Source: an uncultured Prochlorococcus sp.
GTDB lineage: Bacteria > Cyanobacteriota > Cyanobacteriia > PCC-6307 > Cyanobiaceae
DNA: 64,000 nt
Assembly: GCA_902525075.1 (NCBI GenBank)
Contig: CABZFV010000006.1
Span: forward strand, 1-64,000
Reading direction: 5' to 3'
Position numbers and translations under genes: made by a program. The number at the start of each line of letters is the position of its first letter. The stretch's first letter is position 1. The notes under the pieces are model-generated. The model made no database searches and was not told where the DNA came from. It saw only the letters and a program-made list of their open reading frames with translations. Positions 37,063-48,214 of the stretch are shown one piece after another.

Positions 37063-38091
37063 TTAATCAAAAATATTATTCTCTATACAGAATTTCTCTA
37101 ACTCTTTATCATTTAACCAATCTTGGGGTTTTGTAAAAATTGATGTGAGAAATTCCTCTCGAGAACTATTTTTAGCTTTATATCCATATTCCCATTTAGC
37201 TAATGGCGGTAAGGACATTAATATTGATTCAGTTCTGCCATTTGTTTGTAGTCCAAAAATAGTCCCTCTATCCCAAACTAAATTGAATTCGACATATCTA
37301 CCTCTTCGATATAGCTGGAATTCTCTTTCTTTCGATGAATATGTTTGAGAAGCTCTTTTTTCAATAATGGGCAAATATGAAGGGAGGAATGCCTGCCCAC
37401 AGTTTTCCGCTAAAGAAAATAAATTATCCCAATTTAAATTAGATCTGCCAATATTTTGTGAAGCTTTTGATGCTTCTCCATTTTGATTATTTCCTCTATA
37501 AATATTGCCCGAACCATCTTGATAATCATAAAAAATACCTCCTATGCCTCTAGATTCATTTCTATGCTTCAAGAAGAAATATTCATCACACCATGGTTTG
37601 AAAACTTTATGCAAATCTTGATCAACTTTCTCACAAGCTTTTTTATGCTCATTATGAAAATTCCTTACATCAGAAAGATAAGGATAAAAAGGGGTTAAGT
37701 CTGCACCTCCCCCAAACCACCAAACAGGACCAGCTTCGAAATATCGATAATTCAGATGAACTGTAGGAATATAGGGGTTCTTAGGATGCAAAACCATAGA
37801 AGTTCCCGTAGCAAACCATTCATGACCTTTTGCTTCAGGCCTTTGAGAGATTATAGATTGAGGTAATTCTTTTCCCTGTACTTCTGAGAAATTTACGCCT
37901 GCTTGCTCAAAAATAGAACCATTTTTCAATACTCTTGATCTTCCCCCGCCACCTTCGTCTCTTTGCCAGGATTCCTCTGTAAATTTACCTTTGCTATCTA
38001 CATTTTCAAGTCCTGAACAAATTTTGTCTTGTAGAGTTAATAAGAGATTTTTAGTTTTTTCTCTCGAGTTTTTAGGAGGTTCTTTCAACAT
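37063..38091 (-). CDS. hemF: Coproporphyrinogen III oxidase, oxygen-dependent
   Basis: Converts coproporphyrinogen III to protoporphyrinogen IX with O2, on the path to heme and chlorophyll. The 342-residue protein has [85 protein letters not shown]: the hallmark HemF blocks. It is divergent from mrp with 158 bases between starts. Confidence 0.98.
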   Translation of the reverse strand: MLKEPPKNSREKTKNLLLTLQDKICSGLENVDSKGKFTEESWQRDEGGGGRSRVLKNGSIFEQAGVNFSEVQGKELPQSIISQRPEAKGHEWFATGTSMVLHPKNPYIPTVHLNYRYFEAGPVWWFGGGADLTPFYPYLSDVRNFHNEHKKACEKVDQDLHKVFKPWCDEYFFLKHRNESRGIGGIFYDYQDGSGNIYRGNNQNGEASKASQNIGRSNLNWDNLFSLAENCGQAFLPSYLPIIEKRASQTYSSKEREFQLYRRGRYVEFNLVWDRGTIFGLQTNGRTESILMSLPPLAKWEYGYKAKNSSREEFLTSIFTKPQDWLNDKELEKFCIENNIFD

Positions 38092-38249
38092 GTATTTAGA
38101 AAATCTTGAAGAAAAAAATTTTTTTGTTAATTATAAGTTTCTCTTTATAATTTCTCTTAGGGGGTCCTTATTGCCTATTATTTGATAGTTCGACATAGTT
38201 CTTAATCTTTTAAACTGTCGACTACCTTGTCAAAATATTTAAAAATTTA

Positions 38250-39320
38250 ATGACCACAATAGATGATGCGAATTTTGCTTTACAAAAAGTTCTAGATGCT
38301 GGATCACAGAAAAATGTAATTGAATTAGCTTGGATTCAAAATGTAAGAGTAACTATACCGAGAGTAATAGTAACATTATCATTACCATCGTTTGCAAATT
38401 CTCAGAGAGATAGAATTGTACAAGAGGTTAGAGGCGTACTACTGAATTTTGAAGATATTGATGATGTTCAAATAGAGATAGATAATAATCCATCTAAAAC
38501 AGAATCTCAGAATCAAAGTAATCCTCCTGAGTTGCAGAAGATTGATGGGATTAGACACATAATAGCTGTTAGCAGTGGTAAAGGTGGAGTTGGAAAAAGT
38601 ACCATTGCAGTGAATCTCGCTTGTTCGCTAGCTAAATTAGGCTTAAAAACTGGTTTGCTGGATGCGGATATATATGGACCTAATACTCCCTCAATGATGG
38701 GAGTTGCCGAGCAGAATCCAAAGGTTACAGAAGGTAGTGGAAGTGATCAAAGGTTAATACCAATAAATAAATATGGAATTTCATTGGTATCAATGGGTTT
38801 TCTCATAGAAGAAGGTCAGCCAGTTATTTGGAGAGGACCAATGCTTAATAGTATTATCAGACAATTTTTATATCAAGTTGAATGGAATAATCTTGATTTT
38901 TTGGTTATTGATTTACCTCCAGGAACAGGAGACGCTCAAATATCCCTTTCTCAATCTGTGCCTATTTCTGGCGCAATAGTTGTTACTACTCCTCAACTAG
39001 TATCTTTGCAAGATGCAAGGAGGGGATTAGCAATGTTTAAACAACTCGGAGTACCTTTACTTGGAATTGTAGAAAATATGTCAGTATTTATTCCACCAGA
39101 TATGCCAGCTAAAAAATATGAAATTTTTGGTAAAGGTGGTGGACAAACATTAGCTAAAGAAAATGACTTACCATTATTAGCTCAAATTCCTATTGAAATC
39201 CCTCTCGTTGATGATAGTAATAAAGGGATACCAATTTCAATAAGCCAGCCCAATAAAGAAAGTTCTGTCGTATTTGGTAATTTAGCTCAATTAATTAAGA
39301 ATCAATTTGTTAATACTTAA
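38250..39320 (+). CDS. mrp: Mrp/NBP35-family iron-sulfur carrier ATPase
   Basis: A 356-residue ApbC/Mrp P-loop protein. An N-terminal MIP18/DUF59-like domain (about 1-90) precedes the deviant Walker A in AVSSGKGGVGKSTIAVNLA (about 109-122), with GLLDADIYGPNTPSMMG and VIDLPPGTGDAQISLSQ. The family delivers Fe-S clusters to apoproteins, and photosystem I is a large customer. The usual CxxC near the C-terminus is not seen in GIVENMSVFIPPDMPAKKYEIFGKGGG; that is a notable difference from many Mrp proteins. rodA follows after 3 bases. Confidence 0.95.
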   Translation: MTTIDDANFALQKVLDAGSQKNVIELAWIQNVRVTIPRVIVTLSLPSFANSQRDRIVQEVRGVLLNFEDIDDVQIEIDNNPSKTESQNQSNPPELQKIDGIRHIIAVSSGKGGVGKSTIAVNLACSLAKLGLKTGLLDADIYGPNTPSMMGVAEQNPKVTEGSGSDQRLIPINKYGISLVSMGFLIEEGQPVIWRGPMLNSIIRQFLYQVEWNNLDFLVIDLPPGTGDAQISLSQSVPISGAIVVTTPQLVSLQDARRGLAMFKQLGVPLLGIVENMSVFIPPDMPAKKYEIFGKGGGQTLAKENDLPLLAQIPIEIPLVDDSNKGIPISISQPNKESSVVFGNLAQLIKNQFVNT

Positions 39321-39323
39321 TTG

Positions 39324-40592
39324 ATGTTTAAGAGAATTTCAGTATTAAATAACAGAGGATTTTTACAAAAAAAAGATAACTTTAGTAGAGGTTTTTTATT
39401 TTCTCCGCTACTTATAATTCCTTTGTTTTTAGTTATTATTTCGGGTTTATTGATAAAAAGTATTCAGGGTGAATTTTTAGTATCAAATTATTTAGGTCAT
39501 ATCTTAACTGGTTTTTTTGGTTATTTCTTTGCATTTTTTATTTCTTATATACCGTTAGAGAGACTTAGAAAGTATGTGGTTCTATTTTATTTGTGTACTT
39601 TAGTATCCTTATTACTAATTTATTTTTTTGGGATTTCAGTTTCTGGAGCTCAAAGATGGCTAAATTTGGGCATCTTTTCTTTTCAGCCTTCAGAGGTAGC
39701 TAAACTTAGTACTGTATTAGCTCTTGCTTTAGTACTAGAAAAAAAAATAATTTTAACAATAAGAGATTTAGTATTGCCTTTATTAGTATTGGTTATTCCT
39801 TGGTTATTAATTTTCTTTCAACCGGACTTAGGCACCTCTTTAGTTTTAATTGTTTTGACAGGTGTGATGCTCTATTGGTCGCGAATGCCCATAGAGTGGA
39901 TTTTGATATTAGTATTTTGTATTATCACATCTATATTATATCTAACTTTACCAACTATTCTTATTTTCTGGATTCCACTTATAGGATATCTTGCTTATAG
40001 ATCTTCAAAAAAGAAAATTATTTTTTCTGCTCTCGCTATTTCGTTTCATTTATTAGTGGCAAAATTTACACCAATTTTGTGGCAATATGGCTTAAAAGAA
40101 TATCAAAAAGATAGATTAGTTTTATTTTTAGATCCAAATAGAGATCCATTAGGTGGCGGATATCATTTAATACAGAGTCAAATTGCAATTGGTTCTGGAG
40201 GATTATTTGGGACTGGTTTGCTACAAGGTAAGCTGACTAATTTGCAATTTATACCTGAACAACATACTGATTTTATATTCAGTGCTCTAGGGGAAGAATT
40301 AGGATTCGTGGGGTGCGCTTTAGTTTTATTTTTGTTCTTTTTTTTGATTAAAAAACTTATTAATACTGCAACAATTGCTAGGACTAACTTTGAATCTCTA
40401 ATTGTTGTTGGAATAGCCTCAACTTTTTTATTTCAAATAATTATTAACTTATTTATGACTATTGGATTAGGACCAGTTACAGGGATTCCCCTTCCTTTTA
40501 TGAGCTATGGTCGAACGTCATTGATAACTAATTTTATATCTATTGGATTTGTTTTATCTATATTGAAACGTTCTAGATCACTTAGAAGTTGA
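39324..40592 (+). CDS. rodA: Cell-elongation SEDS protein RodA
   Basis: A 422-residue integral membrane peptidoglycan polymerase of the SEDS family (RodA/FtsW), about 10 helices. Seen are GAQRWLNLGIFSFQPSEVAKL, FQPDLGTSLV, DPNRDPLGGGYHLIQSQIAIGSGGLFGTGLLQG, FIPEQHTDFIFSALGEELGF and TGIPLPFMSYG, all SEDS signatures. The name RodA, not FtsW, is from best overall fit. ATG 39324 is chosen over TTG 39321. The stop overlaps the next start by one base (TGATG). Its partners mreC and mreD are at the start of this window. Confidence 0.93.
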   Translation: MFKRISVLNNRGFLQKKDNFSRGFLFSPLLIIPLFLVIISGLLIKSIQGEFLVSNYLGHILTGFFGYFFAFFISYIPLERLRKYVVLFYLCTLVSLLLIYFFGISVSGAQRWLNLGIFSFQPSEVAKLSTVLALALVLEKKIILTIRDLVLPLLVLVIPWLLIFFQPDLGTSLVLIVLTGVMLYWSRMPIEWILILVFCIITSILYLTLPTILIFWIPLIGYLAYRSSKKKIIFSALAISFHLLVAKFTPILWQYGLKEYQKDRLVLFLDPNRDPLGGGYHLIQSQIAIGSGGLFGTGLLQGKLTNLQFIPEQHTDFIFSALGEELGFVGCALVLFLFFFLIKKLINTATIARTNFESLIVVGIASTFLFQIIINLFMTIGLGPVTGIPLPFMSYGRTSLITNFISIGFVLSILKRSRSLRS

Positions 40593-41956
40593 TGAAATCA
40601 CAAATAACTATAAAAAAAATTCAAGAGCTTTTGATTAAAGGAGTTCAAACCATATACGTAGATGATGATACATCCAGAAGAATGTGGTGGGCTTCTTTAG
40701 AAGTTATTCAAAAAGATTTCCTTTCTCAGAATTATAAAAAGGGGGGGATATGGGTTGCCTCGCCTTTGCCAGCTTTTAATGATAAAAAATTTTTAAATCA
40801 ACTTCATGGATGGCTTTGGTCACCTGAGGGTTTTCCATACTTTCAAAATGAGAATGCAGGTTTTTTGCCAGTCAATAATGCAGAAAAGATAAAAAAAGAT
40901 TTTGATTTAGTTAGTAATTATAAAGTCTTGAATCTTTCTCAGAAAGATGGCTATGAACCTTTTTTGATGATAATCACTCCAAATTTTCAATGCGTATTAT
41001 CAATTGTAGGAGAAAAAGATAAGAAAATTCTATTAATGAAGTGTGATGAAGAAAGCCTTAAACTTTCAATTGAATTAATGCATGCAAAATTAAATCAAGA
41101 AAATTATGAGGAAGGAGTAAAATTTCGCAATGCAATCAATAATTTAGGTAACCTTAATATTAATAATCAATTTGAAAAATTATTTTGGCCAATATTATCG
41201 GCAAAATTAGCAAACATTACGCCAAATCATAATATACAGAATTCTGTGAAAAATGATGAAAAAAATGTGCAAATAACTGAAGCAAAATTACTACGTGCAA
41301 TTTCTCATGAAGTAAGAACTCCTTTGGCAACTATAAGAACCTTAATAAGTTCTACTTTAAAAAAATATAAAATGGACGAATCAATGAGAAATCGTTTAAT
41401 TCAAATAGATAATGAATGTAATGAACAAATTGATAGGTTTGGTTTAATTTTTAATGCAGCAGAATTAGTTGGTAATGAAGTGTCATCATTGAATAACTTG
41501 GCGAAAATTAATTTAGCCGAAATTTTCAAAAAGCTTGCTCCTTTATGGAATAAACAATTAAACCGACGAGGTATTTCTTTGAAGATTGATATCCCCAAAC
41601 AACTTCCACAAATTTTGAGTGATTCTGAAAAATTAGAATTAATGTTAAGAGGATTAATTGATAAAAATACTAGAGGATTAAAAGAAGGTAGTACATTAAT
41701 TTTAGAATTAAGACCAGCTGGTCAAAAACTCAAACTTCAACTCAAAGTACAAAAATTAGATAACAATCAAAAAGAAATTCTAAAAAAAGATAATGGTTCT
41801 GATATTGGTCCTGTTTTAAATTGGAACCCTCAAACTGGAAGTTTACAACTTAGTCAAAATGCAACTCAAAAGTTGTTAGCTAGTTTAGGAGGGCACGTTA
41901 CACAAAGACGTGATACAGGTTTGACAGTATTTTTTCCGATTTCAGATTCAAAATAA
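40592..41956 (+). CDS. Sensor histidine kinase with degenerate ATP-binding domain
   Basis: A 454-residue soluble protein. Residues about 1-190 form a sensor-like region without membrane helices; ISHEVRTPLATIR (His239) is a clear H box with dimerisation helix. The following catalytic domain is weak: in place of the N box there is LELMLRGLIDKNTRGL, with no typical DxGxG, and the last G-box region reads TGSLQLSQNATQKLLASLGGHV. The ending HVTQRRDTGLTVFFPI keeps the final beta-strand. It may be a histidine kinase that binds ATP poorly, or a phosphatase or partner protein. Overlaps rodA by 1 base. Confidence 0.85.
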   Translation: MKSQITIKKIQELLIKGVQTIYVDDDTSRRMWWASLEVIQKDFLSQNYKKGGIWVASPLPAFNDKKFLNQLHGWLWSPEGFPYFQNENAGFLPVNNAEKIKKDFDLVSNYKVLNLSQKDGYEPFLMIITPNFQCVLSIVGEKDKKILLMKCDEESLKLSIELMHAKLNQENYEEGVKFRNAINNLGNLNINNQFEKLFWPILSAKLANITPNHNIQNSVKNDEKNVQITEAKLLRAISHEVRTPLATIRTLISSTLKKYKMDESMRNRLIQIDNECNEQIDRFGLIFNAAELVGNEVSSLNNLAKINLAEIFKKLAPLWNKQLNRRGISLKIDIPKQLPQILSDSEKLELMLRGLIDKNTRGLKEGSTLILELRPAGQKLKLQLKVQKLDNNQKEILKKDNGSDIGPVLNWNPQTGSLQLSQNATQKLLASLGGHVTQRRDTGLTVFFPISDSK

Positions 41957-42067
41957 AATGACAAATAAGTTTTCCATATATTAAATAATGTAGAAAATTT
42001 CCTATTAATTTTGAATTTTGCAAAATATGAATGCTAATTTCTTATAAGAAATAACTCAAAATCAAGG

Positions 42068-42490
42068 ATGACTGAAACTTTAGTTGGTCAATTTCCAAAG
42101 CATATAGGAAGTACTGGGGGTTTATTAAACTCAGCAGAAACCGAAGAAAAATATGCAATTGTATGGAAAAGTTCAAAAGAACAAGCATTTGAATTGCCTA
42201 CCGGCGGAGCGGCCATAATGCATGAAGGTGATAATTTAATGTACTTTGCAAGAAAAGAACAATGCCTTGCATTAGGGACACAATTAAGAGCTTTCAAACC
42301 AAGAATTGAAGATTTTAAAATCTATCGAATTTTCCCAGGTGGCGATATTGAATTTTTACACCCAAAGGATGGTGTTTTCTCTGAAAAAGTGAATGAAGGC
42401 AGAGAGAAAGTAGGTCATAATCCTAGAAGAATAGGTGAGAATCCTAATCCAGCTGGTTTGAAATTTACAACTAAGAATACTTTTGATTAA
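42068..42490 (+). CDS. psaD: Photosystem I subunit II PsaD
   Basis: A 140-residue stromal-side subunit that docks ferredoxin and stabilises PsaC. Diagnostic parts are [55 protein letters not shown] and [31 protein letters not shown]. Length is standard. It appears to be its own unit, in a 111-base gap after the kinase gene. Confidence 0.98.
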   Translation: MTETLVGQFPKHIGSTGGLLNSAETEEKYAIVWKSSKEQAFELPTGGAAIMHEGDNLMYFARKEQCLALGTQLRAFKPRIEDFKIYRIFPGGDIEFLHPKDGVFSEKVNEGREKVGHNPRRIGENPNPAGLKFTTKNTFD

Positions 42491-42501
42491 CTTCCTTAAA
42501 G

Positions 42502-42530
42502 TTGATATAAAAGAAGAAAATAATTATAAT
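42502..42530 (+). promoter_or_regulatory. Sigma-70-type promoter for trpE: TTGATA-N17-TATAAT
   Basis: TTGATA at 42502-42507 and TATAAT at 42525-42530 are 17 bases apart, a near-consensus sigma-70 promoter in the 59-base psaD-trpE gap. The start of transcription would be about 42537, leaving a leader of roughly a dozen bases and no room for a trp attenuator. Confidence 0.6.
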
Positions 42531-42549
42531 TTGGGCTGACATTACTAAT

Positions 42550-44070
42550 ATGATCAGCTCACAGAAAAATAGTTTTTTAAAGGCTTACAAAGAAGGTAAA
42601 AATTTTATACCTATTTTTGAAACTTGGCCAGCGGATTTAGAGACTCCATTATCAACTTGGTTAAAATTATCTTCAAAAGATTCCCATGGTGTTTTTCTTG
42701 AATCTGTTGAAGGTGGGGAGAATTTGGGTAGGTGGAGTATTGTTGCTACTAATCCTCTTTGGGAAGCCGTTTGTTTCGGGGAAGAAATAGTTAAAACTTG
42801 GAATAATGGTAAAACTGAAACACATAAAGGTGATCCTTTTGATGTTTTAAAAAGTTGGACAAAGGAATATAAGTCAACCATGCTTGAAGAATTGCCATCA
42901 ATTGGACAGTTATATGGCTCTTGGGGTTATGAATTAATAAATCGAATAGAGCCAAGCGTTCCAATAAATGAAATACCAGAAAACAATATCCCGCATGGTT
43001 CCTGGATGTTTTTTGATCAATTAGTTGTTTTTGATCAAATAAAAAGATGTATTACTGCAGTGGTTTATGCAGATACAACTTCTTTTAAAGATTCTTCGAT
43101 CGAAGAGTTGTATCTAAACTCAATTTCTAGGATTCAGGAAACTAGAAATTTAATGAGAATTCCTCTAAAAGAAAATGAGTTTTTAGATTGGAATGAGAAT
43201 GAGAATTTGAATTTAGATCTAGAAAGTAATTGGAAGAAAAAAGATTTTGAGGATGCAGTTATCTCAGCAAAAGAATACATAAGAAAGGGAGATATTTTCC
43301 AAATAGTTATAAGTCAGAGATTTCAAACTCAAGTAAATAATGATCCCTTTAGTTTATATAGAAGTTTGAGGATGGTTAATCCATCTCCATACATGTCATT
43401 TTTTGATTTTGGATCATGGTATCTAATAGGTTCTAGTCCTGAAGTAATGGTCAAAGCTAAAATAAATAAAAATAACGAGATTGTCGCAAGCTTAAGACCA
43501 ATAGCTGGCACAAGACCTAGAGGTATTGATAATCAACAAGACTTAAAACTAGAAAAGGATTTATTAAAAGATCCAAAAGAGATAGCTGAGCATGTAATGC
43601 TAATTGATCTTGGGAGAAATGATCTTGGAAGAGTTTGTGAAATTGGTACTGTGAAGGTCAAGGATTTAATGGTTATTGAGAAATATTCACATGTTATGCA
43701 TATAGTTAGTGAAGTTGAGGGCATATTAAAAAACAATGCTGATGTGTGGGATTTGCTAAAAGCATCTTTTCCAGCTGGGACAGTAACTGGTGCGCCAAAA
43801 ATAAGAGCTATGCAATTGATTAAGCACTTTGAAAAAGATGCTAGAGGACCTTATGCTGGTGTTTACGGATCTATTGATATCAATGGTGCATTAAATACTG
43901 CCATTACAATAAGGACTATGATAGTTAGACCTTCAAGAGATGGGAAATATGATGTGTCAGTGCAAGCAGGAGCAGGAATAGTCGCTGATTCTTTTCCTGA
44001 AAATGAATATCAAGAGACAATTAATAAAGCGAAGGGGATACTAAAAGCATTAGCGTGTTTGAATAAATAA
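42550..44070 (+). CDS. trpE: Anthranilate synthase component I
   Basis: Converts chorismate to anthranilate with TrpG-supplied ammonia, the first step of tryptophan synthesis. The 506-residue protein keeps the Trp-feedback motif in FLESVEGGENLGRWSI near residue 50 and catalytic blocks RKGDIFQIVISQRF, GSSPEVMVK, PIAGTRPRG, DLGRNDLGRVC and FPAGTVTGAPKIRAMQLI. It is not fused to TrpG. gshA starts directly at the next base after the stop, so they are probably co-transcribed although the pathways differ. Confidence 0.96.
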   Translation: MISSQKNSFLKAYKEGKNFIPIFETWPADLETPLSTWLKLSSKDSHGVFLESVEGGENLGRWSIVATNPLWEAVCFGEEIVKTWNNGKTETHKGDPFDVLKSWTKEYKSTMLEELPSIGQLYGSWGYELINRIEPSVPINEIPENNIPHGSWMFFDQLVVFDQIKRCITAVVYADTTSFKDSSIEELYLNSISRIQETRNLMRIPLKENEFLDWNENENLNLDLESNWKKKDFEDAVISAKEYIRKGDIFQIVISQRFQTQVNNDPFSLYRSLRMVNPSPYMSFFDFGSWYLIGSSPEVMVKAKINKNNEIVASLRPIAGTRPRGIDNQQDLKLEKDLLKDPKEIAEHVMLIDLGRNDLGRVCEIGTVKVKDLMVIEKYSHVMHIVSEVEGILKNNADVWDLLKASFPAGTVTGAPKIRAMQLIKHFEKDARGPYAGVYGSIDINGALNTAITIRTMIVRPSRDGKYDVSVQAGAGIVADSFPENEYQETINKAKGILKALACLNK

Positions 44071-45189
44071 ATGAGTAAAGATAATCTTTATAAAGGTTTT
44101 GAGGTGGAACTTTTTACAGGTTCTCTAGATTCTCATATTGGTGTTTCAGCTGATATTGAGAAAAAATTTTCTAATTTTGTAAAAGAGCCAGATAACAGAA
44201 ATGTTGAATACATAACAACACCTGAAAAAGACTACAAGTTTTTATTCGAGAAATTAATAACTCCAAGAAAAAAGTTAAGGAAGTGGCTCAATACTAAAAA
44301 TTTAACAATCATTCCTTCATCCACTCTTTGTTTTAAACACGATATTACTTTTCAAAGATCTGATATTGACAACGTCTATCACCAATTTATTCAAGATAAT
44401 TATGGAATATCTATTGCAACTTCAAGTGTCCATATAAACATAGGAATAGATGATTTAGATAAACTTTTTACAGCTATAAGACTTATAAGATCTGAGGCTG
44501 CTCTGTATCTATCATTAAGTGCTAGTTCACCTTTTTTAAATAATAAAATTACGAATAATCACTCTCAGAGATGGATCCAGTTTCCTAAAACACCTAGTAG
44601 GGTCCCTTTTTTTGTAAATCATAAATCTTATATCGACTGGATAGAGGAAAATATATCTAATAAAAAAATGCAAAATATTAGGCATTTTTGGTCGTCAATC
44701 CGACCAAATGGTCCCCAAAGACCTTTAATTCTTGATCGCTTGGAATTAAGAATTTGTGATTTTGTTCAAGATATTAATCTACTTTTAGGGATAACGGCCA
44801 TGATAGAACTAAGGATTTTAAATCTTTTTGAAAATATAAGTACCTTAGATCCTATGAATGCTAGTATTTTTTCTATGGATGAGTTGTCAGAAATATGTGA
44901 TCAAAATGAAATTAATGCTGCTAAAGATAGTCTGAATTCAGAGTTAATTCACTGGCAAGATGGCAAAAAAGTTATTTGTAGAGACTGGATTCAAAACTTA
45001 TTATCAGATTTGTCATCCACAGCAGAAAATTTTGGTATGAAATATCTTTTAGATCCTATCTATAAAGTGCTTGAAGAAGGCAATCAATCTATGAAATGGA
45101 TAAATCAATATGAAAAAGGTCTTTCTATTGAACAGATAATGAAAATTTCTATCGAAGATATGATTAGGAGTGAGGCCAAGAATGTTTGA
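44071..45189 (+). CDS. gshA: Glutamate-cysteine ligase, cyanobacterial type
   Basis: First step of glutathione synthesis. The 372-residue protein fits the cyanobacterial GshA family (related to the GCS2/YbdK type): KGFEVELFTGSLDSHIGVSADIE, FEKLITPRKKLRKWL, SVHINIGIDDLDKLFTAIRLIRSEAALYLSLSASSPFLN-type block and PLILDRLELRICDFVQDINLLLGITAMIELR. It begins at the base after the trpE stop. Confidence 0.9.
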   Translation: MSKDNLYKGFEVELFTGSLDSHIGVSADIEKKFSNFVKEPDNRNVEYITTPEKDYKFLFEKLITPRKKLRKWLNTKNLTIIPSSTLCFKHDITFQRSDIDNVYHQFIQDNYGISIATSSVHINIGIDDLDKLFTAIRLIRSEAALYLSLSASSPFLNNKITNNHSQRWIQFPKTPSRVPFFVNHKSYIDWIEENISNKKMQNIRHFWSSIRPNGPQRPLILDRLELRICDFVQDINLLLGITAMIELRILNLFENISTLDPMNASIFSMDELSEICDQNEINAAKDSLNSELIHWQDGKKVICRDWIQNLLSDLSSTAENFGMKYLLDPIYKVLEEGNQSMKWINQYEKGLSIEQIMKISIEDMIRSEAKNV

Positions 45190-45241
45190 TTATTTAAATA
45201 AACTTTGATCTGAATATTTTTACTTGTGACATAATGATTAT

Positions 45242-48211
45242 ATGGAATCTATTCGACAGATAAAAAATAATAATGTGGATTTGATAAGTAACAAAGATCC
45301 ACTTGATAAAAATCGTCTTCTCATTGAAGATCTCTGGGAATCTGTGCTTAGAGAAGAATGCCCAGATGATCAAGCAGAGAGATTGATACAACTTAAAGAA
45401 TTAAGTTATTCAAAAAAAATTGATGGTGATAGTTCAAAAACTTTTAAAAATGAAATAGTTGATATTGTAAATTCTATGGATTTAGCAGAATCCATAGCAG
45501 CAGCAAGAGCGTTTTCATTGTATTTTCAACTCGTGAATATTTTGGAACAAAGAGTTGAGGAAGATAGATATATTCAAAGCTTTACCAATAAGGATGTGCA
45601 AAAATCGCCCGACAATCTTGATCCTTTTGCGCCAGCATTGGCTAGGCAAAATGCTCCAGTAACTTTTAGGGAATTATTTTACAGGCTTAGGAAATTAAAT
45701 GTACCACCAGGAAAATTAGAGGAGTTATTGCAGGAAATGGATATTCGTTTAGTTTTTACTGCACATCCGACCGAGATCGTAAGACATACGATTAGACATA
45801 AGCAAACAAGAGTAGCAAATTTGTTAAAAAAAATACAGATTGAGCAATTTCTAACAAAAGAAGAAAAAAATTCTCTAAAAAACCAATTAAAAGAGGAAGT
45901 AAGACTTTGGTGGAGAACAGATGAATTGCATCAATTTAAACCTTCAGTTTTAGACGAGGTTGATTATGCTTTACATTATTTTCAGCAAGTTTTATTTAAT
46001 GCGATGCCTCAATTGCGGGGTAGAATCGCTGAAGCACTCACCGAAAATTATCCAGATGTTCAGATGCCATCTGAATCTTTTTGTAACTTCGGTTCTTGGG
46101 TAGGCTCTGATAGGGACGGTAATCCATCGGTCACTCCTGAGATAACATGGAGAACTGCGTGCTACCAAAGGCAGTTGATGTTGGAAAGATATATTATTGC
46201 GACGTCAAATCTTAGAGATCAATTAAGTGTCTCGATGCAATGGAGTCAAGTCAGTTCATCTCTGTTAGAGTCACTCGAAACTGATAGGGTTAAGTTTCCG
46301 GAAATATATGAAGCTAGAGCCACAAGATATAGATCAGAACCCTACAGATTGAAATTAAGCTATATTTTAGAAAAATTAAGATTAACACAAGAAAGAAATA
46401 ATTTACTAGCTGATAGTGGGTGGAAATTTACTTTAGAGGGAGAAATAGATAATAAAAATCTAGATAAAGTTGAAAACTTATATTACAAGTCAGTAAACGA
46501 ATTTACTTATGATCTCGAACTAATTAAAAATAGCTTGATTGGAACAGATTTAACTTGTGAATCTGTAAACAACTTACTTACCCAAGTTCATATTTTTGGA
46601 TTTTCTTTAGCAAGTTTAGATATTCGTCAAGAGAGTACAAGGCATAGTGAAGCTATACAAGAGCTTACAAATCATCTTGATTTATCTGTTCAATATGACC
46701 AAATGTCTGAGGAAGAGAAAATTAAATGGCTCATAGACGAATTAAATACGAAAAGGCCTTTAATTCCATCTGACGTTAACTGGACAAAAACTACAGAAGA
46801 AACCTTTTCAGTTTTTAAAATGGTCAAGAGACTACAGCAAGAATTCGGAAGTCGCATTTGCCATTCTTATGTAATTTCAATGAGTCATAGTGCATCTGAT
46901 TTGCTTGAAGTTCTCTTACTGGCCAAAGAAATGGGACTCCTTGATCAAAATTCACAAAAGTCAAAATTATTAGTTGTTCCTCTTTTTGAAACTGTGGAAG
47001 ACCTTAAAAGAGCACCTGAGGTAATGGAAAAGTTGTTTAAATTAGATTTCTATAGATCGTTATTGCCAAAAGTAGGAGAATCTTTTAAACCTCTCCAAGA
47101 ATTAATGCTTGGATATTCTGATAGCAATAAAGATTCGGGGTTTGTTTCTAGTAACTGGGAAATTCATAGAGCCCAAATAGCTCTTCAAAATCTCTCAAGT
47201 AGAAATAACATATTGCTAAGACTTTTTCATGGAAGAGGTGGTTCTGTAGGAAGAGGAGGGGGACCAGCCTATCAGGCAATATTGGCTCAACCAAGCGGTA
47301 CTTTAAAAGGGCGAATAAAAATAACAGAACAAGGTGAAGTTTTAGCTTCTAAATATAGTCTTCCCGAACTAGCTTTGTACAATCTTGAGACTGTTACTAC
47401 AGCGGTAATTCAAAATAGTTTGGTCAATAATAGACTTGACGCTACCCCAGAATGGAATCAATTAATGTCTAGGTTGGCAGAAACATCAAGGTCTCATTAC
47501 AGAAAATTAGTGCATGAGAATCCTGATTTGTTAAATTTCTTTCAAGAGGTAACTCCAATAGAAGAAATAAGTAAATTACAGATATCTAGTAGGCCTGCTA
47601 GAAGAAAAAAAGGTGCAAAAGATTTGTCAAGTTTAAGAGCTATTCCATGGGTGTTTGGTTGGACACAAAGTAGATTTCTTTTGCCAAGTTGGTTTGGAGT
47701 TGGCACTGCATTGTCATCTGAATTAAATTCTGATCCTCAACAAATTGAATTATTAAGAGTTCTGCATCAAAGATGGCCATTTTTTAGGATGCTTATATCT
47801 AAGGTAGAAATGACATTATCTAAGGTGGATTTGGAAGTTGCTAGATATTATGTTGATACTCTTGGTAGTAAAGAAAATAAACATTCTTTTGATGATATTT
47901 TTGAAGTAATTTCTAAAGAATATAATCTCACAAAATCTTTAATACTTGAAATTACTGGTAAAAATAAGCTCTTAGAATCTGATAGAGACTTGAAATCATC
48001 AGTAAGCTTGAGAAATAAGACAATTATTCCATTAGGGTTTTTGCAAGTTTCACTTCTAAGAAGATTAAGAGACCAGACAAGACAACCCCCAATAAGCGAA
48101 TTTGTTATGGATAAAGATGAATCTAGAAGAGCTTACAGCAGAAGTGAACTATTGAGGGGGGCACTTTTAACTATTAATGGGATAGCAGCTGGCATGAGAA
48201 ATACAGGTTGA
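45242..48211 (+). CDS. ppc: Phosphoenolpyruvate carboxylase
   Basis: Fixes bicarbonate onto PEP to give oxaloacetate, feeding the incomplete TCA cycle and amino-acid synthesis. The 989-residue protein is full length for cyanobacteria. The catalytic His is in [13 protein letters not shown] (about 172), other sites are [28 protein letters not shown] (about 622) and [15 protein letters not shown] (about 660), and the C-terminus ends in the conserved MRNTG. Confidence 0.98.
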   Translation: MESIRQIKNNNVDLISNKDPLDKNRLLIEDLWESVLREECPDDQAERLIQLKELSYSKKIDGDSSKTFKNEIVDIVNSMDLAESIAAARAFSLYFQLVNILEQRVEEDRYIQSFTNKDVQKSPDNLDPFAPALARQNAPVTFRELFYRLRKLNVPPGKLEELLQEMDIRLVFTAHPTEIVRHTIRHKQTRVANLLKKIQIEQFLTKEEKNSLKNQLKEEVRLWWRTDELHQFKPSVLDEVDYALHYFQQVLFNAMPQLRGRIAEALTENYPDVQMPSESFCNFGSWVGSDRDGNPSVTPEITWRTACYQRQLMLERYIIATSNLRDQLSVSMQWSQVSSSLLESLETDRVKFPEIYEARATRYRSEPYRLKLSYILEKLRLTQERNNLLADSGWKFTLEGEIDNKNLDKVENLYYKSVNEFTYDLELIKNSLIGTDLTCESVNNLLTQVHIFGFSLASLDIRQESTRHSEAIQELTNHLDLSVQYDQMSEEEKIKWLIDELNTKRPLIPSDVNWTKTTEETFSVFKMVKRLQQEFGSRICHSYVISMSHSASDLLEVLLLAKEMGLLDQNSQKSKLLVVPLFETVEDLKRAPEVMEKLFKLDFYRSLLPKVGESFKPLQELMLGYSDSNKDSGFVSSNWEIHRAQIALQNLSSRNNILLRLFHGRGGSVGRGGGPAYQAILAQPSGTLKGRIKITEQGEVLASKYSLPELALYNLETVTTAVIQNSLVNNRLDATPEWNQLMSRLAETSRSHYRKLVHENPDLLNFFQEVTPIEEISKLQISSRPARRKKGAKDLSSLRAIPWVFGWTQSRFLLPSWFGVGTALSSELNSDPQQIELLRVLHQRWPFFRMLISKVEMTLSKVDLEVARYYVDTLGSKENKHSFDDIFEVISKEYNLTKSLILEITGKNKLLESDRDLKSSVSLRNKTIIPLGFLQVSLLRRLRDQTRQPPISEFVMDKDESRRAYSRSELLRGALLTINGIAAGMRNTG

Positions 48212-48214
48212 TAA

